Notes under the pieces: generated by a model
What the model was told of the DNA's origin: nothing
The model's database searches: none
Seen by the model: only the letters and a program-made list of their open reading frames with translations
Translations under genes and position numbers: made by a program
Part shown: in pieces, positions 1 to 9,991 of the stretch
Position numbering within the stretch: position 1 is the stretch's first letter
Layout of the letters: each line of letters opens with the position of its first letter
Assembly: GCA_019638275.1 (NCBI GenBank)
Contig: JAHBUC010000001.1
Span: 248,001-312,000 of the forward strand
From: Cyclobacteriaceae bacterium
GTDB lineage: Bacteria > Bacteroidota > Bacteroidia > Cytophagales > Cyclobacteriaceae
Direction of reading: 5' to 3'
Length of the DNA: 64,000 nucleotides

Positions 1-1
1 A

Positions 2-505
2 TTGCTGAACGATCAGGGCTTTTCGGTTGAGGAGATTGCTGCCCTGGTGGTAAATCGTGTTCAAAACAAACTGCATGCGCCAGGTCTGCTGTCTTTCGAA
101 GAAGTGAATCAAAAAATCTGGGATCAGTCGTTTGAAATTTTCATTCCGGCCGCAGCATCACGCCTGGTAACGCGCGATCAGGTGGATCGGATGATGGCTT
201 CAGGCCTTGAAGTATTTTCATGCGGTGCCAATGTTCCGTTTGCCGATCCGGAAATATTTTTTGGCGCCACCGGTTTATATGCCGATCAGAAATTTTCGGT
301 TATCCCGGATTTCATTGCCAACTGCGGTATGGCCCGTGTATTTGCGCACTTCATGGAACGCGAGGTGTCAATGGATGATCAATCTATTTTTGATGACATC
401 GCGCACACGATCCGCAAGGCGTTGGAAAAAACGAGAGCAGTTAATCCGGATAAAACAGGAATTGCGCAGGCATCATTTGAAATTGCCCTGCAACAACTTG
501 TATAA
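2..505 (+). CDS. Glu/Leu/Phe/Val-type amino acid dehydrogenase, C-terminal part (5' truncated by window)
   Basis: This is the C-terminal part of an amino-acid dehydrogenase; the reading frame is open to the left edge, so the true start lies outside the window. The stretch GANVPFADPEIFF followed by VIPDFIANCGMARVF matches the end of the NAD(P)-binding domain of the Glu/Leu/Phe/Val dehydrogenase family, where an E/CGAN motif precedes a VIPD-x-hydrophobic-AN segment. The family catalyses reversible oxidative deamination of amino acids to 2-oxo acids in the cytoplasm. The substrate cannot be decided because the N-terminal substrate-binding domain is missing. It ends 7 bases before the stop of the convergent nhaD gene. 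Confidence 0.75.
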   Translation: MLNDQGFSVEEIAALVVNRVQNKLHAPGLLSFEEVNQKIWDQSFEIFIPAAASRLVTRDQVDRMMASGLEVFSCGANVPFADPEIFFGATGLYADQKFSVIPDFIANCGMARVFAHFMEREVSMDDQSIFDDIAHTIRKALEKTRAVNPDKTGIAQASFEIALQQLV

Positions 506-512
506 CTTCGGC

Positions 513-1898
513 TTAGTGTACCGCGAAGAACGGCCAGGTTAACAGGTACACAATTGCTCCTGCAAAATAACCCATCAAGGCCAGCAGTGTAATGCGCTTC
601 AGGTACCAGATGAAATCGATTTTCTCCATACCCATGGCAGCCACACCGGCAGCAGATCCAATAATCAGCATACTTCCTCCAGTACCGGCACAATAGGCCA
701 GGTATTCCCAAATCATGCTATCAGGTGGATAAGTGGTCATGTCATACATACCCATGCTGGCAGCAACTAACGGAACGTTATCAACAATGGAAGAAAGGAT
801 ACCGATTAATGTGATAATCACGCGGTCATCACCAAGGGTGTGCGATAAATACTCAGCAAAATTGTGAAGCGTACCCATTGCTTCAAGTGAGCCCACTGCC
901 AACAAAATACCGAGAAAGAATAAAACGCTCGGCATATCAATGCGTGTAAGGGCGTGCGCTGCTGTGTAGCGCTGCTTTACCGATTCATCCATCTCTGGAT
1001 TGATCAGTTCAGAAACAACCCACAACACACCAAGGCCGAGCATCATGCCCAAATAGGGAGGCAGATGGGTAACGGTTTTAAAAATCGGAACGGAGATTAA
1101 TGCACAAACCCCGACAATCAGCATGATGGTGCCGCCACCACTTCCTTCTTCTTCTGTTTTAGATTTAGTTTCCGCTACGCCCAGATCGCCTTTCATTTTA
1201 AAGGTTAAATAAATGAGGGGTATTATAGCACAAACGATACTTGGCAATAGCAGTGTTTTAACAATGTTGAATGCAGTAATCTGTCCGCCAATCCACAGCA
1301 TGGTAGTGGTTACATCACCGATGGGAGACCATGCGCCACCTGCGTTTGCCGAAACCACAATCATACCGGCAAAGAAAAGTCGCATTTCCTTATTTGGTAT
1401 GAGCTTGCGAATAAGCGATACCATAACAATGGTGGTAGTCAGGTTATCGAGAATAGCCGAAAGAACAAACGTTACGCCACAAACAATCCACAGTAATTTC
1501 TTTGGGCTTTTTGTGCGGATGCGATCGGTAATAAACTTAAAACCATGGTGAGCATCAACCAATTCCACAATGGTCATGGCGCCCATGAGGAAAAACAGAA
1601 TTTGAGCAATTTCATCAAGGTGTTCGCCAAGTTGTTTGCCCACATATCCGCGATGGATGTCGGTAAGCGAAAGCGAGGAGAAATCGGCTACGGTTCGTTT
1701 TAAATCATCTACAAAGTGCTGATAATGTGAGTTTTGCAACAGGGTGTCTGGCGAGTCGGCCACCATAAAAAGGGTCCAGCAGATTACACCTGTAAGCAGG
1801 GCAGAGGCTGTTTTATTGATTTTGAGGGGGTGCTCAAAGGCGATAGCCAGGTACCCGATAATGAAGATTGCAACAATAACCAGTTCCATTAACTCCAA
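513..1898 (-). CDS. nhaD: NhaD-family Na+/H+ antiporter
   Basis: A 461-residue inner-membrane protein that exchanges cytoplasmic Na+ (or Li+) for external protons, giving salt and pH tolerance. It is hydrophobic throughout, with about 11-13 predicted membrane segments, and carries the NhaD-type conserved stretches: ILDNLTTTIVM in the first half, ANAGGAWSPIGDVTTT in the middle, IVDNVPLVAASMGMY in the second half and GTGGSMLIIGSAAGV near the end. The paired DN(L/V) motifs are the hallmark of the ion transporter superfamily. Length is normal for the family. The start at 1898 gives an immediate hydrophobic first helix. It is transcribed alone and convergently with the dehydrogenase fragment. Confidence 0.9.
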   Translation of the reverse strand: MELMELVIVAIFIIGYLAIAFEHPLKINKTASALLTGVICWTLFMVADSPDTLLQNSHYQHFVDDLKRTVADFSSLSLTDIHRGYVGKQLGEHLDEIAQILFFLMGAMTIVELVDAHHGFKFITDRIRTKSPKKLLWIVCGVTFVLSAILDNLTTTIVMVSLIRKLIPNKEMRLFFAGMIVVSANAGGAWSPIGDVTTTMLWIGGQITAFNIVKTLLLPSIVCAIIPLIYLTFKMKGDLGVAETKSKTEEEGSGGGTIMLIVGVCALISVPIFKTVTHLPPYLGMMLGLGVLWVVSELINPEMDESVKQRYTAAHALTRIDMPSVLFFLGILLAVGSLEAMGTLHNFAEYLSHTLGDDRVIITLIGILSSIVDNVPLVAASMGMYDMTTYPPDSMIWEYLAYCAGTGGSMLIIGSAAGVAAMGMEKIDFIWYLKRITLLALMGYFAGAIVYLLTWPFFAVH

Positions 1899-2033
1899 TA
1901 GGTTTAGTCTCAGTTGGCGATAATATTACGCCATCAGGGCAGCATCAGCAAATTAAATTGTGATTAACGGAAGTTGGGCAAAAATTTACCGTTCTGAAAG
2001 AAAATTCACCACTGTTTTAAGCGGTAAACGCTG

Positions 2034-3356
2034 CTATGCCAGGTTAAAAATTCCCTGATTCAATTGAATCAGCGTTTGCTCCTTATACTGCGTGTCAACC
2101 AAAATGGATATGTTGTTATAGCTGCCGCCAACGGATACCATCCGAATAGGAATTTCCGCCAAGGCATGAAAAATTTTATCGAGCACGCCTTTTTGGTTGC
2201 CGATCCGGTGCCCAACAATACATACAATCGTTTGGTTGCGATCGATTTCAACGTTGCTGAAAGCGTTCAGCTCGTTTACAATTTTATCAAGGTTAGCATC
2301 CTGATCGATGGTGAGCGATACGGCAACCTCGGAGGTCGAGATCATATCAATGGGTGTTTTGTACTGTTCAAAAATCTCAAACACCTTTCTTAAAAAGCCA
2401 TAGGCCATTAACATGCGCGATGACTTTATTTTAATGGCCGTGATGCCATCTTTAGCGGCCACTGCTTTGAATATGCTTTCCGTTTCTTTGTTGCTGATAA
2501 TCGTGCCTGGCGCTTTCTCATCCATGGTGTTTTTTAACCGAACCGGAACACTGTACTTCTGTGCGGGTACGATGGTGGAAGGATGAAGGATCTTTGCCCC
2601 AAAGTAGGCAAGTTCTGAGGCCTCATCGAAGGTAAGTTCAGAGATCGGATAGGTCTTCTTTACCACACGCGGATCGTTGTTGTGCATGCCGTCAATGTCG
2701 GTCCAGATTTGTATCTCATCAGCCTTGATGGCTGCGCCCATTAATGAGGCGGTGTAATCGCTACCTCCGCGCTTCAGGTTGTCAATTTCATTTCTGTGGT
2801 TACGACAGATGTAGCCTTGCGTAATGATGATGTCAACATGCTCCAGCGATTTTAGCAGCGGCTTTAAGCGTTGAGCAATCTTTTCCAATTCCGGCTCTTC
2901 ATTTTCATCAATCGACATGAAGTAAAGCGCAGGAAGCAGACGTGCATTTATTTTACGCTCCTGCAAATGTTGGTAGAACAATTCTGTAGAGATCAGTTCG
3001 CCTTGTGCCAGCAATTCGCGGTAACTTTTATCATCAAACTGGCCGGCCGCCAGTAAGCGCATGAAAATGAAAAATCGGCTCACCGTCTCCTGACCTATGG
3101 CCTTAAAATTGTCGGAGACATAAAGTTCTGTGATAAACGATTGGTAGTGTTTTTCAAGCGTTGAAATTTCCTTTTCGGCTGCAGCCAAATCGCCTTTCAA
3201 TAAAAAATCACCAATAGCTACCAATGCATTGGTTGTACCTGATAAAGCCGAAAGCACCACCACTTTTTGCCCGGGGGTTTCGGTAACGAGGTCTGCAATT
3301 TTTTTCATTCGCTCCGGCTTACCAACCGAAGTGCCGCCAAATTTCAATACAAGCAT
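2034..3356 (-). CDS. lysC: Aspartate kinase (monofunctional)
   Basis: Phosphorylates L-aspartate to 4-aspartyl phosphate, the first step towards lysine, threonine, methionine and diaminopimelate. The 440-residue protein starts with the diagnostic KFGGTSVG motif (residues 5-12), contains the kinase-domain stretch FDEASELAYFGAKILHP, and ends in about 140 residues that form the tandem ACT regulatory domains (the ISTSEVAVSLTID segment is typical). It lacks a fused homoserine dehydrogenase. The ACT domains imply feedback control by an end-product amino acid, but which one cannot be read from the sequence. It lies 117 bases downstream of dnaK on the same strand, separated from it by a strong terminator, so it has its own promoter; a TAAATTTG element lies at 3375-3382 on the minus strand. 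Confidence 0.92.
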   Translation of the reverse strand: MLVLKFGGTSVGKPERMKKIADLVTETPGQKVVVLSALSGTTNALVAIGDFLLKGDLAAAEKEISTLEKHYQSFITELYVSDNFKAIGQETVSRFFIFMRLLAAGQFDDKSYRELLAQGELISTELFYQHLQERKINARLLPALYFMSIDENEEPELEKIAQRLKPLLKSLEHVDIIITQGYICRNHRNEIDNLKRGGSDYTASLMGAAIKADEIQIWTDIDGMHNNDPRVVKKTYPISELTFDEASELAYFGAKILHPSTIVPAQKYSVPVRLKNTMDEKAPGTIISNKETESIFKAVAAKDGITAIKIKSSRMLMAYGFLRKVFEIFEQYKTPIDMISTSEVAVSLTIDQDANLDKIVNELNAFSNVEIDRNQTIVCIVGHRIGNQKGVLDKIFHALAEIPIRMVSVGGSYNNISILVDTQYKEQTLIQLNQGIFNLA

Positions 3357-3426
3357 ACGCTTTTGTTAAGGCGGCAAATTTAGGGTGAAAGGATGGAAAA
3401 CTCCTACATCAAAAGCATATAAACAA

Positions 3427-3455
3427 AAAGCCCTGATGAATTTCATCAGGGCTTT
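3427..3455 (-). terminator. Rho-independent terminator of dnaK
   Basis: A 12-bp perfect stem (3427-3438 pairs with 3444-3455) with a 5-base loop, followed on the minus strand by a T-rich tract. It lies 19 bases past the dnaK stop and before lysC, so it should separate these two minus-strand genes. Confidence 0.85.
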
Positions 3456-3473
3456 CAATCCTTGTTGTGAACA

Positions 3474-5390
3474 TTACTTCTTGTTGTCGTTCACTTCTTC
3501 ATACTCTACATCCGACACATTATCGGCACCAGAACCGTTGTTGCTGGCTCCGGCATTATCGCCAGGCTGAGCACCTGCACTTTGTTGTGCCTGGTAAATC
3601 TCCTGAGAAGCCGCCTGCCATGCGCCATTCAAAGCAGCCATACCGGCCTCAATAGCGGTGAGGTCGCGGTTCTTGTGGGCTTCCTTCAATTTTTCAAGCG
3701 CACTGTTAATGGCCGATTTATTGCCATCGGAGAGTTTGTCACCAAATTCCTTCAACTGCTTTTCGGTTTGGAAAATCAGTGAATCAGCCTGGTTAATTTT
3801 CTCTGCTACTTCTTTGGCCTGTTTATCGGCCTCGGCATTTGCCTGTGCTTCCTGCTTCATCTTTTCAATTTCAGCATCGGTTAAACCGCTGGAAGCTTCA
3901 ATGCGAATCTTCTGCTCCTTACCGGTTCCTTTATCTTTTGCAGAAACATGCAGGATACCGTTGGCATCAATATCGAAGGTAACTTCAACCTGAGGAATAC
4001 CACGCGGTGCCGGTGGAATGCCATCGAGGTGGAAACGACCGATTGTACGGTTGTCCTTTGCCATCGGGCGCTCACCTTGCAGCACATGTATCTCTACAGA
4101 AGGCTGGTTATCAGCCGCTGTTGAAAACACTTCTGATTTTTTAGAAGGAATGGTGGTGTTGCTTTCAATCAATTTAGTGAACACGCCACCAAGGGTTTCA
4201 ATACCCAACGACAGTGGAGTAACATCCAACAACAATACATCCTTTACTTCTCCGGTCAATACACCACCTTGAATGGCGGCACCAACTGCTACCACCTCAT
4301 CGGGGTTAACGCCTTTTGAGGGCTTCTTACCAAAGAACTTCTCTACCTCTTCCTGTATGCGTGGGATACGGGTTGAACCACCCACCAAAATCACTTCATC
4401 GATGTCATTAACGGAAACGCCCGCATCTTCAACTGCCTTGCGGCAAGGTTCCAACGTTCTGCGTACGAGGTCATCTACCAACTGTTCAAATTTTGAACGG
4501 GTAAGTTTCTTCACCAAGTGCTCGGGTACACCGTCAATCGAAGTGATGTATGGCAAGTTAATTTCTGTTTCCTGCGAGCTTGACAATTCAATCTTGGCTT
4601 TTTCAGCGGCTTCCTTCAAACGCTGAAGCGCCATTGGGTCTTTACGCAAATCGATGTTACGTTCAGATTTGAATTCATCAGCCAGCCAGTTAATAATTTT
4701 CATATCGAAGTCATCACCACCCAGGTGTACATCACCGTTGGTTGATTTTACTTCGAATACGCCATCGCCCAGTTCAAGTACCGAAATATCGAATGTACCA
4801 CCACCCAGGTCGTACACGGCAATTTTCATGTCTTTGTTTTTCTTATCAAGACCATACGCCAACGCAGCGGCAGTAGGCTCGTTGATGATACGTTTCACAT
4901 CCAGCCCGGCAATTTGGCCGGCTTCTTTGGTGGCCTGACGTTCGGCATCGTTGAAGTAAGCCGGTACGGTAACCACAGCTTCGGTTACCGTTGTGCCAAG
5001 GTAGTCTTCGGCTGTACTCTTCATTTTCTGAAGAATCATAGCTGAGATTTCCTGTGGGGTATAGAGACGATCGCCAATGCGTACGCGCACCGTGTCGTTG
5101 TTGCCACTTTCAACCTGATAGGTTACAATTTTTTTCTCTTCACCAACATCATTAAACTTTTTGCCCATAAAACGCTTGATGGACGTAACGGTGTTTTTGG
5201 GGTTGGTAATGGCCTGGCGCTTGGCCGGATCACCCACTTTGCGTTCCCCTTTTCCACCATCTAAAAAGGCCACGATGGATGGTGTTGTTCTGCGACCTTC
5301 GCTGTTCGGTATAACAACGGGCTCGTTTCCCTCCATTACGGCTACGCAGGAGTTGGTCGTACCCAGGTCAATTCCAATAATTTTTCCCAT
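3474..5390 (-). CDS. dnaK: Molecular chaperone DnaK (Hsp70)
   Basis: Hsp70 chaperone of 638 residues; ATP-dependent binding and release of unfolded polypeptides with DnaJ and GrpE, both encoded about 11-12 kb to the right. The N-terminal ATPase domain begins with [16 protein letters not shown] and contains the phosphate loop [13 protein letters not shown]. The substrate-binding domain includes the [10 protein letters not shown] segment, and the helical lid ends in an acidic tail [12 protein letters not shown]. Length and all landmarks are those of a full bacterial DnaK. It is apart from grpE-dnaJ and is followed by its own terminator. No CIRCE-type repeat or clear TAnnTTTG promoter was seen in the 113 bases upstream. 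Confidence 0.98.
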   Translation of the reverse strand: MGKIIGIDLGTTNSCVAVMEGNEPVVIPNSEGRRTTPSIVAFLDGGKGERKVGDPAKRQAITNPKNTVTSIKRFMGKKFNDVGEEKKIVTYQVESGNNDTVRVRIGDRLYTPQEISAMILQKMKSTAEDYLGTTVTEAVVTVPAYFNDAERQATKEAGQIAGLDVKRIINEPTAAALAYGLDKKNKDMKIAVYDLGGGTFDISVLELGDGVFEVKSTNGDVHLGGDDFDMKIINWLADEFKSERNIDLRKDPMALQRLKEAAEKAKIELSSSQETEINLPYITSIDGVPEHLVKKLTRSKFEQLVDDLVRRTLEPCRKAVEDAGVSVNDIDEVILVGGSTRIPRIQEEVEKFFGKKPSKGVNPDEVVAVGAAIQGGVLTGEVKDVLLLDVTPLSLGIETLGGVFTKLIESNTTIPSKKSEVFSTAADNQPSVEIHVLQGERPMAKDNRTIGRFHLDGIPPAPRGIPQVEVTFDIDANGILHVSAKDKGTGKEQKIRIEASSGLTDAEIEKMKQEAQANAEADKQAKEVAEKINQADSLIFQTEKQLKEFGDKLSDGNKSAINSALEKLKEAHKNRDLTAIEAGMAALNGAWQAASQEIYQAQQSAGAQPGDNAGASNNGSGADNVSDVEYEEVNDNKK

Positions 5391-5503
5391 GATATGCTGT
5401 ATTTATAGATTCAGATTTCTAAACCTCAAAAGGCTTATCAATGGGTATGCCAGCAGGGTTTTAAGGGCAAAAGGGTGACACAATGGCAGAAAACAGTATT
5501 GCT

Positions 5504-6085
5504 TTAAAAGCCCAATGCAGCCAGTTGTTGGCTGTTAAGCCTGAGAAGTAAGGAGAATTGCAATGCCCTGTTTTTCTGTTTTAATTCCGGATCCTCGTTG
5601 ATGTCGGAAAACCCATAATAATACCGAGCACCAAAGCCGATGTTGGGGGTAAAGAATTTCTCAATACCTGCAAATGCTCCAAAATCTCCGCTGGTAAGGT
5701 AGGTTCTGTGTCCGATTATTTGAAACCCAATTTCCGGACCGATATGGATGTTGAGATCCTTTACTGGGTGAAGCTTAATGGCGCATCCAATTTTCAGGTA
5801 TTTAATTCTAAGTGGTCCTACCGATTCTCCGTTGTCGGCATCAACTTTACCAAATCCAAACTCAGAATAGGTCAATTCGATTTGTGTGGAGAGCTTTTCT
5901 GTTTCTCCCATGTTCAGGTTTGCACCCACGTGCATGGCCGCAACGGTTGGCGTGGTGTAGGACTCGCTCCCCGTTTTCCAAACCTGAGAGGCAATGTTGG
6001 CGCCAATCCGGCCACCAAATGTTTGTGCATAGCACATACCTGAGAGTATTGATAGTAAGATCAACCCAAAACAGCTTTTTTTCAT
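5504..6085 (-). CDS. Secreted outer-membrane beta-barrel protein (PorT-like)
   Basis: A 193-residue protein with a clear signal peptide (MKKSC, hydrophobic core, cut after about CYA) followed by alternating hydrophobic/polar strands such as FGGRIGANIASQVW, LSTQIELTYSEFGFG and FGARYYYGFSDIN. This pattern and size fit the small eight-stranded outer-membrane barrels that are abundant in Bacteroidota (OmpA-like or PorT-like). No enzymatic motif is visible and no substrate or partner can be inferred. It stands alone between dnaK and the divergent prfC. Confidence 0.7.
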   Translation of the reverse strand: MKKSCFGLILLSILSGMCYAQTFGGRIGANIASQVWKTGSESYTTPTVAAMHVGANLNMGETEKLSTQIELTYSEFGFGKVDADNGESVGPLRIKYLKIGCAIKLHPVKDLNIHIGPEIGFQIIGHRTYLTSGDFGAFAGIEKFFTPNIGFGARYYYGFSDINEDPELKQKNRALQFSLLLRLNSQQLAALGF

Positions 6086-6127
6086 TTTCTTTGCGGCTTT
6101 AAAGCATAATCGAGGTATACAAGTATA

Positions 6128-7711
6128 ATGAGTTTAGTTCAGGAAATCAGCAAACGCAGAACCTTTGGTATCATCAGCCACCCAGATGCAGGAAAAACTA
6201 CGCTTACGGAAAAACTCCTGCTGTTTGGGGGGGCCATTCAAAAGGCGGGTGCTGTTAAGTCATCGAAGATAAAAGACCATGCCCGCAGCGACTGGATGGA
6301 GATTGAGAAGCAACGCGGTATTTCTGTGGCCACGTCTGTAATGGGCTTCAACTATAAAGATGTAAAGATCAACCTGCTCGATACGCCCGGTCACCAGGAT
6401 TTTGCGGAAGATACCTATCGTACGCTTACAGCTGTGGATAGTGTGATCATGGTAATCGATTGTGTGAAGGGGGTGGAGATACAAACCGAAAAGCTGATGG
6501 AGGTTTGCCGCATGCGCAATACCCCGGTAATCTGTTTTATCAACAAGCTTGATCGCGAAGGCCGTGATCCATTTGATCTGCTGGATGAGATTGAGGAAAA
6601 ACTCGGCATCAAGGTCCGGCCACTTAGTTGGCCGATCAGTATGGGTAAAACGTTTAAGGGTGTGTATAGCTTGTACGAGAAAAGCTTGCACCTGTTTACG
6701 CCCAGTAAAATTACCGTTGAAGAAGGCATTGAAATCAAAGACATCAACAGCGAGGAAGTCGATAGGCTGATTGGTGAGAACAACGCCAAACAACTACGCC
6801 ATGATGTAGAACTGATTGAAGGCGTTTATCCTGATTTCAATGTGGAGGATTACCTGAGCGGAAAAGTTGCCCCGGTTTTCTTCGGCAGTGCCGTAAATAA
6901 TTTTGGTGTTAAAGAATTGTTGGATACGTTTATTCTCATTGCCCCACCACCTATTCATCGTGAAACCACATTACGCATTGTGGAGCCGGATGAAAACAAG
7001 TTCACCGGGTTCATCTTTAAGATTCACGCGAACATGGATCCCAAGCATCGCAACCGCATAGCGTTTTTGCGTGTGTGTTCCGGCAAGTTTGCACGGGGTA
7101 GCAACTACTATCATGTGCGGCAGGAAAAAAGCATTCGTTTTTCAAATGCTACCGCGTTCATGGCGCAGGATCGGGAAACCGTTGAGGAGGCCTGGCCCGG
7201 AGATATTGTGGGTATTTACGATACCGGTAACCTGAAAATTGGTGACACCCTGACAGAAGGAGAGAAGATGGTGTACACCGGTATTCCAAGTTTCTCCCCT
7301 GAGATTTTTAAGGAGGTGCAGAACCTGGATGCCATGAAGACCAAGCAACTGGAAAAAGGCCTGGTGCAGTTAATGGAGGAAGGCGTAGCGCAGCTTTTTA
7401 CGTACGAGCTCGGCAACAGAAAAGTAGTTGGGGTGGTGGGTGCACTTCAGTTTGAGGTTATTCAGTTTCGATTAAAAAATGAATACAGCGCTACCGTACA
7501 ATTTTCACCGCAGAATATTTACAAGGCTTGTTGGATCAGCAGCAAGGATGCGAAGAAACTGGATGAATTCATCGCTTCCAAGCAACGCCACATTGCCCGC
7601 GATAAGGATGGCAAGTTGGTGTTTATGGCTGAATCAAAAGGATGGTTGCAGATGGTTCAGGAAAATTTCCCTGACATTCACTTCCACTTTACTTCTGAGT
7701 TTAAAGATTAA
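6128..7711 (+). CDS. prfC: Peptide chain release factor 3 (RF3)
   Basis: A translational GTPase of 527 residues that recycles RF1/RF2 from the ribosome after termination. G1 is [15 protein letters not shown] near residue 17, G3 is [16 protein letters not shown], and G4 is [18 protein letters not shown], whose sequence is specific to RF3 rather than EF-G. Length matches E. coli RF3. Its 3' end overlaps the stop of the convergent beta-lactamase-like gene by 4 bases. Confidence 0.95.
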   Translation: MSLVQEISKRRTFGIISHPDAGKTTLTEKLLLFGGAIQKAGAVKSSKIKDHARSDWMEIEKQRGISVATSVMGFNYKDVKINLLDTPGHQDFAEDTYRTLTAVDSVIMVIDCVKGVEIQTEKLMEVCRMRNTPVICFINKLDREGRDPFDLLDEIEEKLGIKVRPLSWPISMGKTFKGVYSLYEKSLHLFTPSKITVEEGIEIKDINSEEVDRLIGENNAKQLRHDVELIEGVYPDFNVEDYLSGKVAPVFFGSAVNNFGVKELLDTFILIAPPPIHRETTLRIVEPDENKFTGFIFKIHANMDPKHRNRIAFLRVCSGKFARGSNYYHVRQEKSIRFSNATAFMAQDRETVEEAWPGDIVGIYDTGNLKIGDTLTEGEKMVYTGIPSFSPEIFKEVQNLDAMKTKQLEKGLVQLMEEGVAQLFTYELGNRKVVGVVGALQFEVIQFRLKNEYSATVQFSPQNIYKACWISSKDAKKLDEFIASKQRHIARDKDGKLVFMAESKGWLQMVQENFPDIHFHFTSEFKD

Positions 7712-8589
7712 TCGCGGTTAACGTAATCGTAAATCATACGCGATACTGTGGCCATTGATTCAATGCCAGCATCAGCGTTTGTCATTTCTTTGGAAAGTAA
7801 CACAAGTACATACATTCTTCCATCCGGCAAAAACACAATACCCGAATCATGACGAACACCTGTGATTGATCCGGTTTTGTGCGCAACCTTTACATCTTCA
7901 GGTAATTTTGCCGGAATGATTTCCTTGAATTTCTGATCCAATAAAATCCGGATCATATCATCGCACGCCTCTTTGCTTACCAACTCACCTTTTGCCAGGT
8001 GTTCAAAAATAAGCATCAGGTCGAACGCGGTTGTGGTGTTGTTCAATCCCTGTTGGTAGGCTTTGTTGTCTTCAACGCCACGCAACACCTGTATGTCTTT
8101 TGCGCCCAATTCGCGCATGGTTAGCGTTACTTTTTTTGCATCTACGTATTCGATGACCAGGTTTGTAGCCAGGTTTGAACTTACAATAATCATGTCGTAG
8201 GTGAGATCAGCTACGGTTCGTTTCTTTCCTACTTGCTTGTACAGATCGCGTTCACTGTCGTCAGTGCTATCCAGGCTATATAAACTTTCATCCACAATAC
8301 TTTTGAATTCATTTTTTATATCAACCGAATCGGTAAGCGACCACACACCTTCATGAGCTTGCTTGTACACTTCAATCATGACCGGGGTTTTCATGGTGCT
8401 GGCTGCGTGAAACGCTTCGCGCGCGTTGATGAACAGCGTATCGCCTGTTTGCAAATCTTTAAAGGCTACGGCAAAAGTGCCTTCGTTTTTAGCGAGCTCT
8501 TTTTCAATTTCAAGCTTCAGGGTTTCGAGCGCTGAAGGTTTGGCACAGCCCAGTAAAATCGGAATCAGTAAAATAAAAATGAATCGCAT
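7708..8589 (-). CDS. Class A beta-lactamase-like serine hydrolase, lipoprotein
   Basis: A 293-residue penicillin-binding/beta-lactamase-fold protein. It has the SxxK nucleophile motif STMK at residues 64-67, an SxN motif SSN at 137-139 (SDN in classical class A enzymes), a GVED segment where the class A omega loop lies, and a KTG triad (AHKTGSITG) near the C-terminus. The N-terminus is a lipoprotein signal with LLGC, cysteine 15 being the probable lipidation site, so it should be anchored on the periplasmic face. Whether it hydrolyses beta-lactams or is a peptidoglycan or peptide hydrolase cannot be told from motifs. It is convergent with prfC. Confidence 0.82.
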   Translation of the reverse strand: MRFIFILLIPILLGCAKPSALETLKLEIEKELAKNEGTFAVAFKDLQTGDTLFINAREAFHAASTMKTPVMIEVYKQAHEGVWSLTDSVDIKNEFKSIVDESLYSLDSTDDSERDLYKQVGKKRTVADLTYDMIIVSSNLATNLVIEYVDAKKVTLTMRELGAKDIQVLRGVEDNKAYQQGLNNTTTAFDLMLIFEHLAKGELVSKEACDDMIRILLDQKFKEIIPAKLPEDVKVAHKTGSITGVRHDSGIVFLPDGRMYVLVLLSKEMTNADAGIESMATVSRMIYDYVNRD

Positions 8590-8670
8590 GGTGTTGTCTA
8601 TTTTATGATTTTCCGAAAATAGCTATTCCGGTTAATCATTCCTTTCTTCATTTAAATATCTTTGATAGAA

Positions 8671-9354
8671 ATGTCGGTTGCAGAAATTTTATACGAAGAC
8701 AATCACCTGCTGATCGTGAATAAACCGGCAGGAATATTGGTGCAAGGCGATGCCACAGGCGATAAGCCATTGGTGGAATGGGGGAAGGACTATATCAAAA
8801 GCAAGTATCAAAAGCCTGGAGCGGTTTTTTTAGGCGTAGTGCACCGACTTGATCGCCCGGTAAGTGGGGTAGTTGTTTTTGCGCGCACCTCCAAAGCTCT
8901 TGAACGGATGAACACCTTGTTTCGCGACCGGAAAACAGAGAAAATGTATTGGGCAATTGTAAGCTCAAAACCACCGAAACATGAGGGTACACTCATTCAT
9001 TGGCTTAGAAAGGATGAAAAGAAGAACAAGACTACTGCCTTTTCACGCGAAACGGAAGAGGCACTTCATTCTGAACTTTCGTACAACGTTATAAACCAAC
9101 AAGGCGATTACTATTTGTTGGAGGTAAGACCGGTAACAGGTCGTCCGCATCAGATTCGCGTACAGTTGGCCAGCATGGGCTGCCCGATAGTTGGAGATGT
9201 GAAATACGGTTATCCGCATGCCCATACGGATGGCAGCATTAGCTTGCATGCACGCTCGCTCACCTTTATTCACCCGGTAAAAAAAGAATCGCTGAAAATT
9301 ATTGCCCCGCTTCCGGATACAGGCTTATGGGCTAACTTTGCGGCTTCTGAATAG
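8671..9354 (+). CDS. RluA-family rRNA/tRNA pseudouridine synthase
   Basis: Converts specific uridines in structured RNA to pseudouridine. The core motif HRLDRPVSGVVVFARTSKA contains the catalytic aspartate of the RluA family, and the ends carry the expected EDNHLLIVNKPAG and RPHQIRVQLASMGCPIVGD motifs. There is no S4 domain, as in RluA/RluC-like short forms; the target base cannot be assigned. The ATG at 8671 is preferred over an in-frame TTG at 8662 because the family domain begins at once after MSVAEILYED. A TATCTTTG element ends only 6 bases before this ATG. The next gene starts 5 bases after its stop, so the two are probably co-transcribed. Confidence 0.92.
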   Translation: MSVAEILYEDNHLLIVNKPAGILVQGDATGDKPLVEWGKDYIKSKYQKPGAVFLGVVHRLDRPVSGVVVFARTSKALERMNTLFRDRKTEKMYWAIVSSKPPKHEGTLIHWLRKDEKKNKTTAFSRETEEALHSELSYNVINQQGDYYLLEVRPVTGRPHQIRVQLASMGCPIVGDVKYGYPHAHTDGSISLHARSLTFIHPVKKESLKIIAPLPDTGLWANFAASE

Positions 9355-9359
9355 CAGCT

Positions 9360-9665
9360 ATGGCACAGTGGATTGAAAAACTAAAAAAGCGATGGAATTT
9401 GAAAAGCACAACACAGGTAGTTATTGTGTTGATTGTTTTTGCCTGTACAGGAACAACCGTCTTGCTGATCAAGCGTCCGTTGTTTGCCTATTGGTTTCCG
9501 GATGGTGAAAAACCGTTGTGGGCCTCCATTACCTATTTTATTCTGATTCTTCCCGTGTACAATGTGTTTCTGTTGTTTTACGGATTTATATTCGGACAAT
9601 TCAAATTTTTCTGGGAGTTTGAGAAGAAGTTCTTCAAACGTTTTTTCCCCAAACAAAAGGAATAA
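9360..9665 (+). CDS. Small conserved membrane protein
   Basis: A 101-residue protein with two predicted membrane helices (about residues 19-37 and 53-78) and strongly basic ends (KKLKKRWNLKS at the start, KKFFKRFFPKQKE at the end). It resembles a small uncharacterised inner-membrane family seen in Bacteroidota; I do not recognise a function. It sits 5 bases after the pseudouridine synthase gene and is followed directly by a strong terminator, so the two genes form a short operon. Confidence 0.75.
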   Translation: MAQWIEKLKKRWNLKSTTQVVIVLIVFACTGTTVLLIKRPLFAYWFPDGEKPLWASITYFILILPVYNVFLLFYGFIFGQFKFFWEFEKKFFKRFFPKQKE

Positions 9666-9672
9666 AAACAAA

Positions 9673-9701
9673 AAAGGGTTGCTCATTACGAGCAACCCTT
9701 T
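9673..9701. terminator. Bidirectional rho-independent terminator
   Basis: A perfect 12-bp stem (9673-9684 pairs with 9690-9701) with a 5-base loop. It is flanked by a T-rich tract on the plus strand and an A-rich tract on the left, which is a T tract for the minus strand. It serves the convergent membrane-protein gene and atpC. Confidence 0.88.
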
Positions 9702-9722
9702 CTTTTCTGTTAACCAGAAAGT

Positions 9723-9968
9723 CTATTCTGCAATCCCGTCAGCCAGTAAAATCACTTTGTTGCTGAGTACTTCCACCACACCGCCAGTAATGCGAATGTT
9801 TTGTACAGCGCCTTTGTCTTTGTACTCCACGGTGCCTTCTTTCAGCAAGCTGATCAACGGAGCGTGGTTGTCCATAATCTGAAAAGAACCATCGGCACCG
9901 GGAAAGGTGGCAATGTTTACATCTCCTTCAAAAATTTTCTTTTCAGGTGTTAATATCTCTAAATGCAT
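9723..9968 (-). CDS. atpC: ATP synthase F1 epsilon subunit (short form)
   Basis: An 81-residue epsilon subunit of the F1 ATPase. It contains only the N-terminal beta-sandwich (MHLEILTPEKKIFEGDV, then PGADGSFQIMDNHAPLIS, then GGVVEVLSNKVILLAD). The C-terminal helical hairpin that inhibits ATP hydrolysis in E. coli is absent, which is usual in Bacteroidota. It follows atpD with an 80-base gap that holds an inverted repeat. The other F1Fo subunit genes are not in the window. Confidence 0.93.
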   Translation of the reverse strand: MHLEILTPEKKIFEGDVNIATFPGADGSFQIMDNHAPLISLLKEGTVEYKDKGAVQNIRITGGVVEVLSNKVILLADGIAE

Positions 9969-9991
9969 AGGGTTGATTCGTTATTTTATTG

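Noticed and set aside
6260..6793. Long antisense frame within prfC
   Set aside because: The release factor 3 frame carries all GTPase motifs; the antisense frame arises from codon bias.
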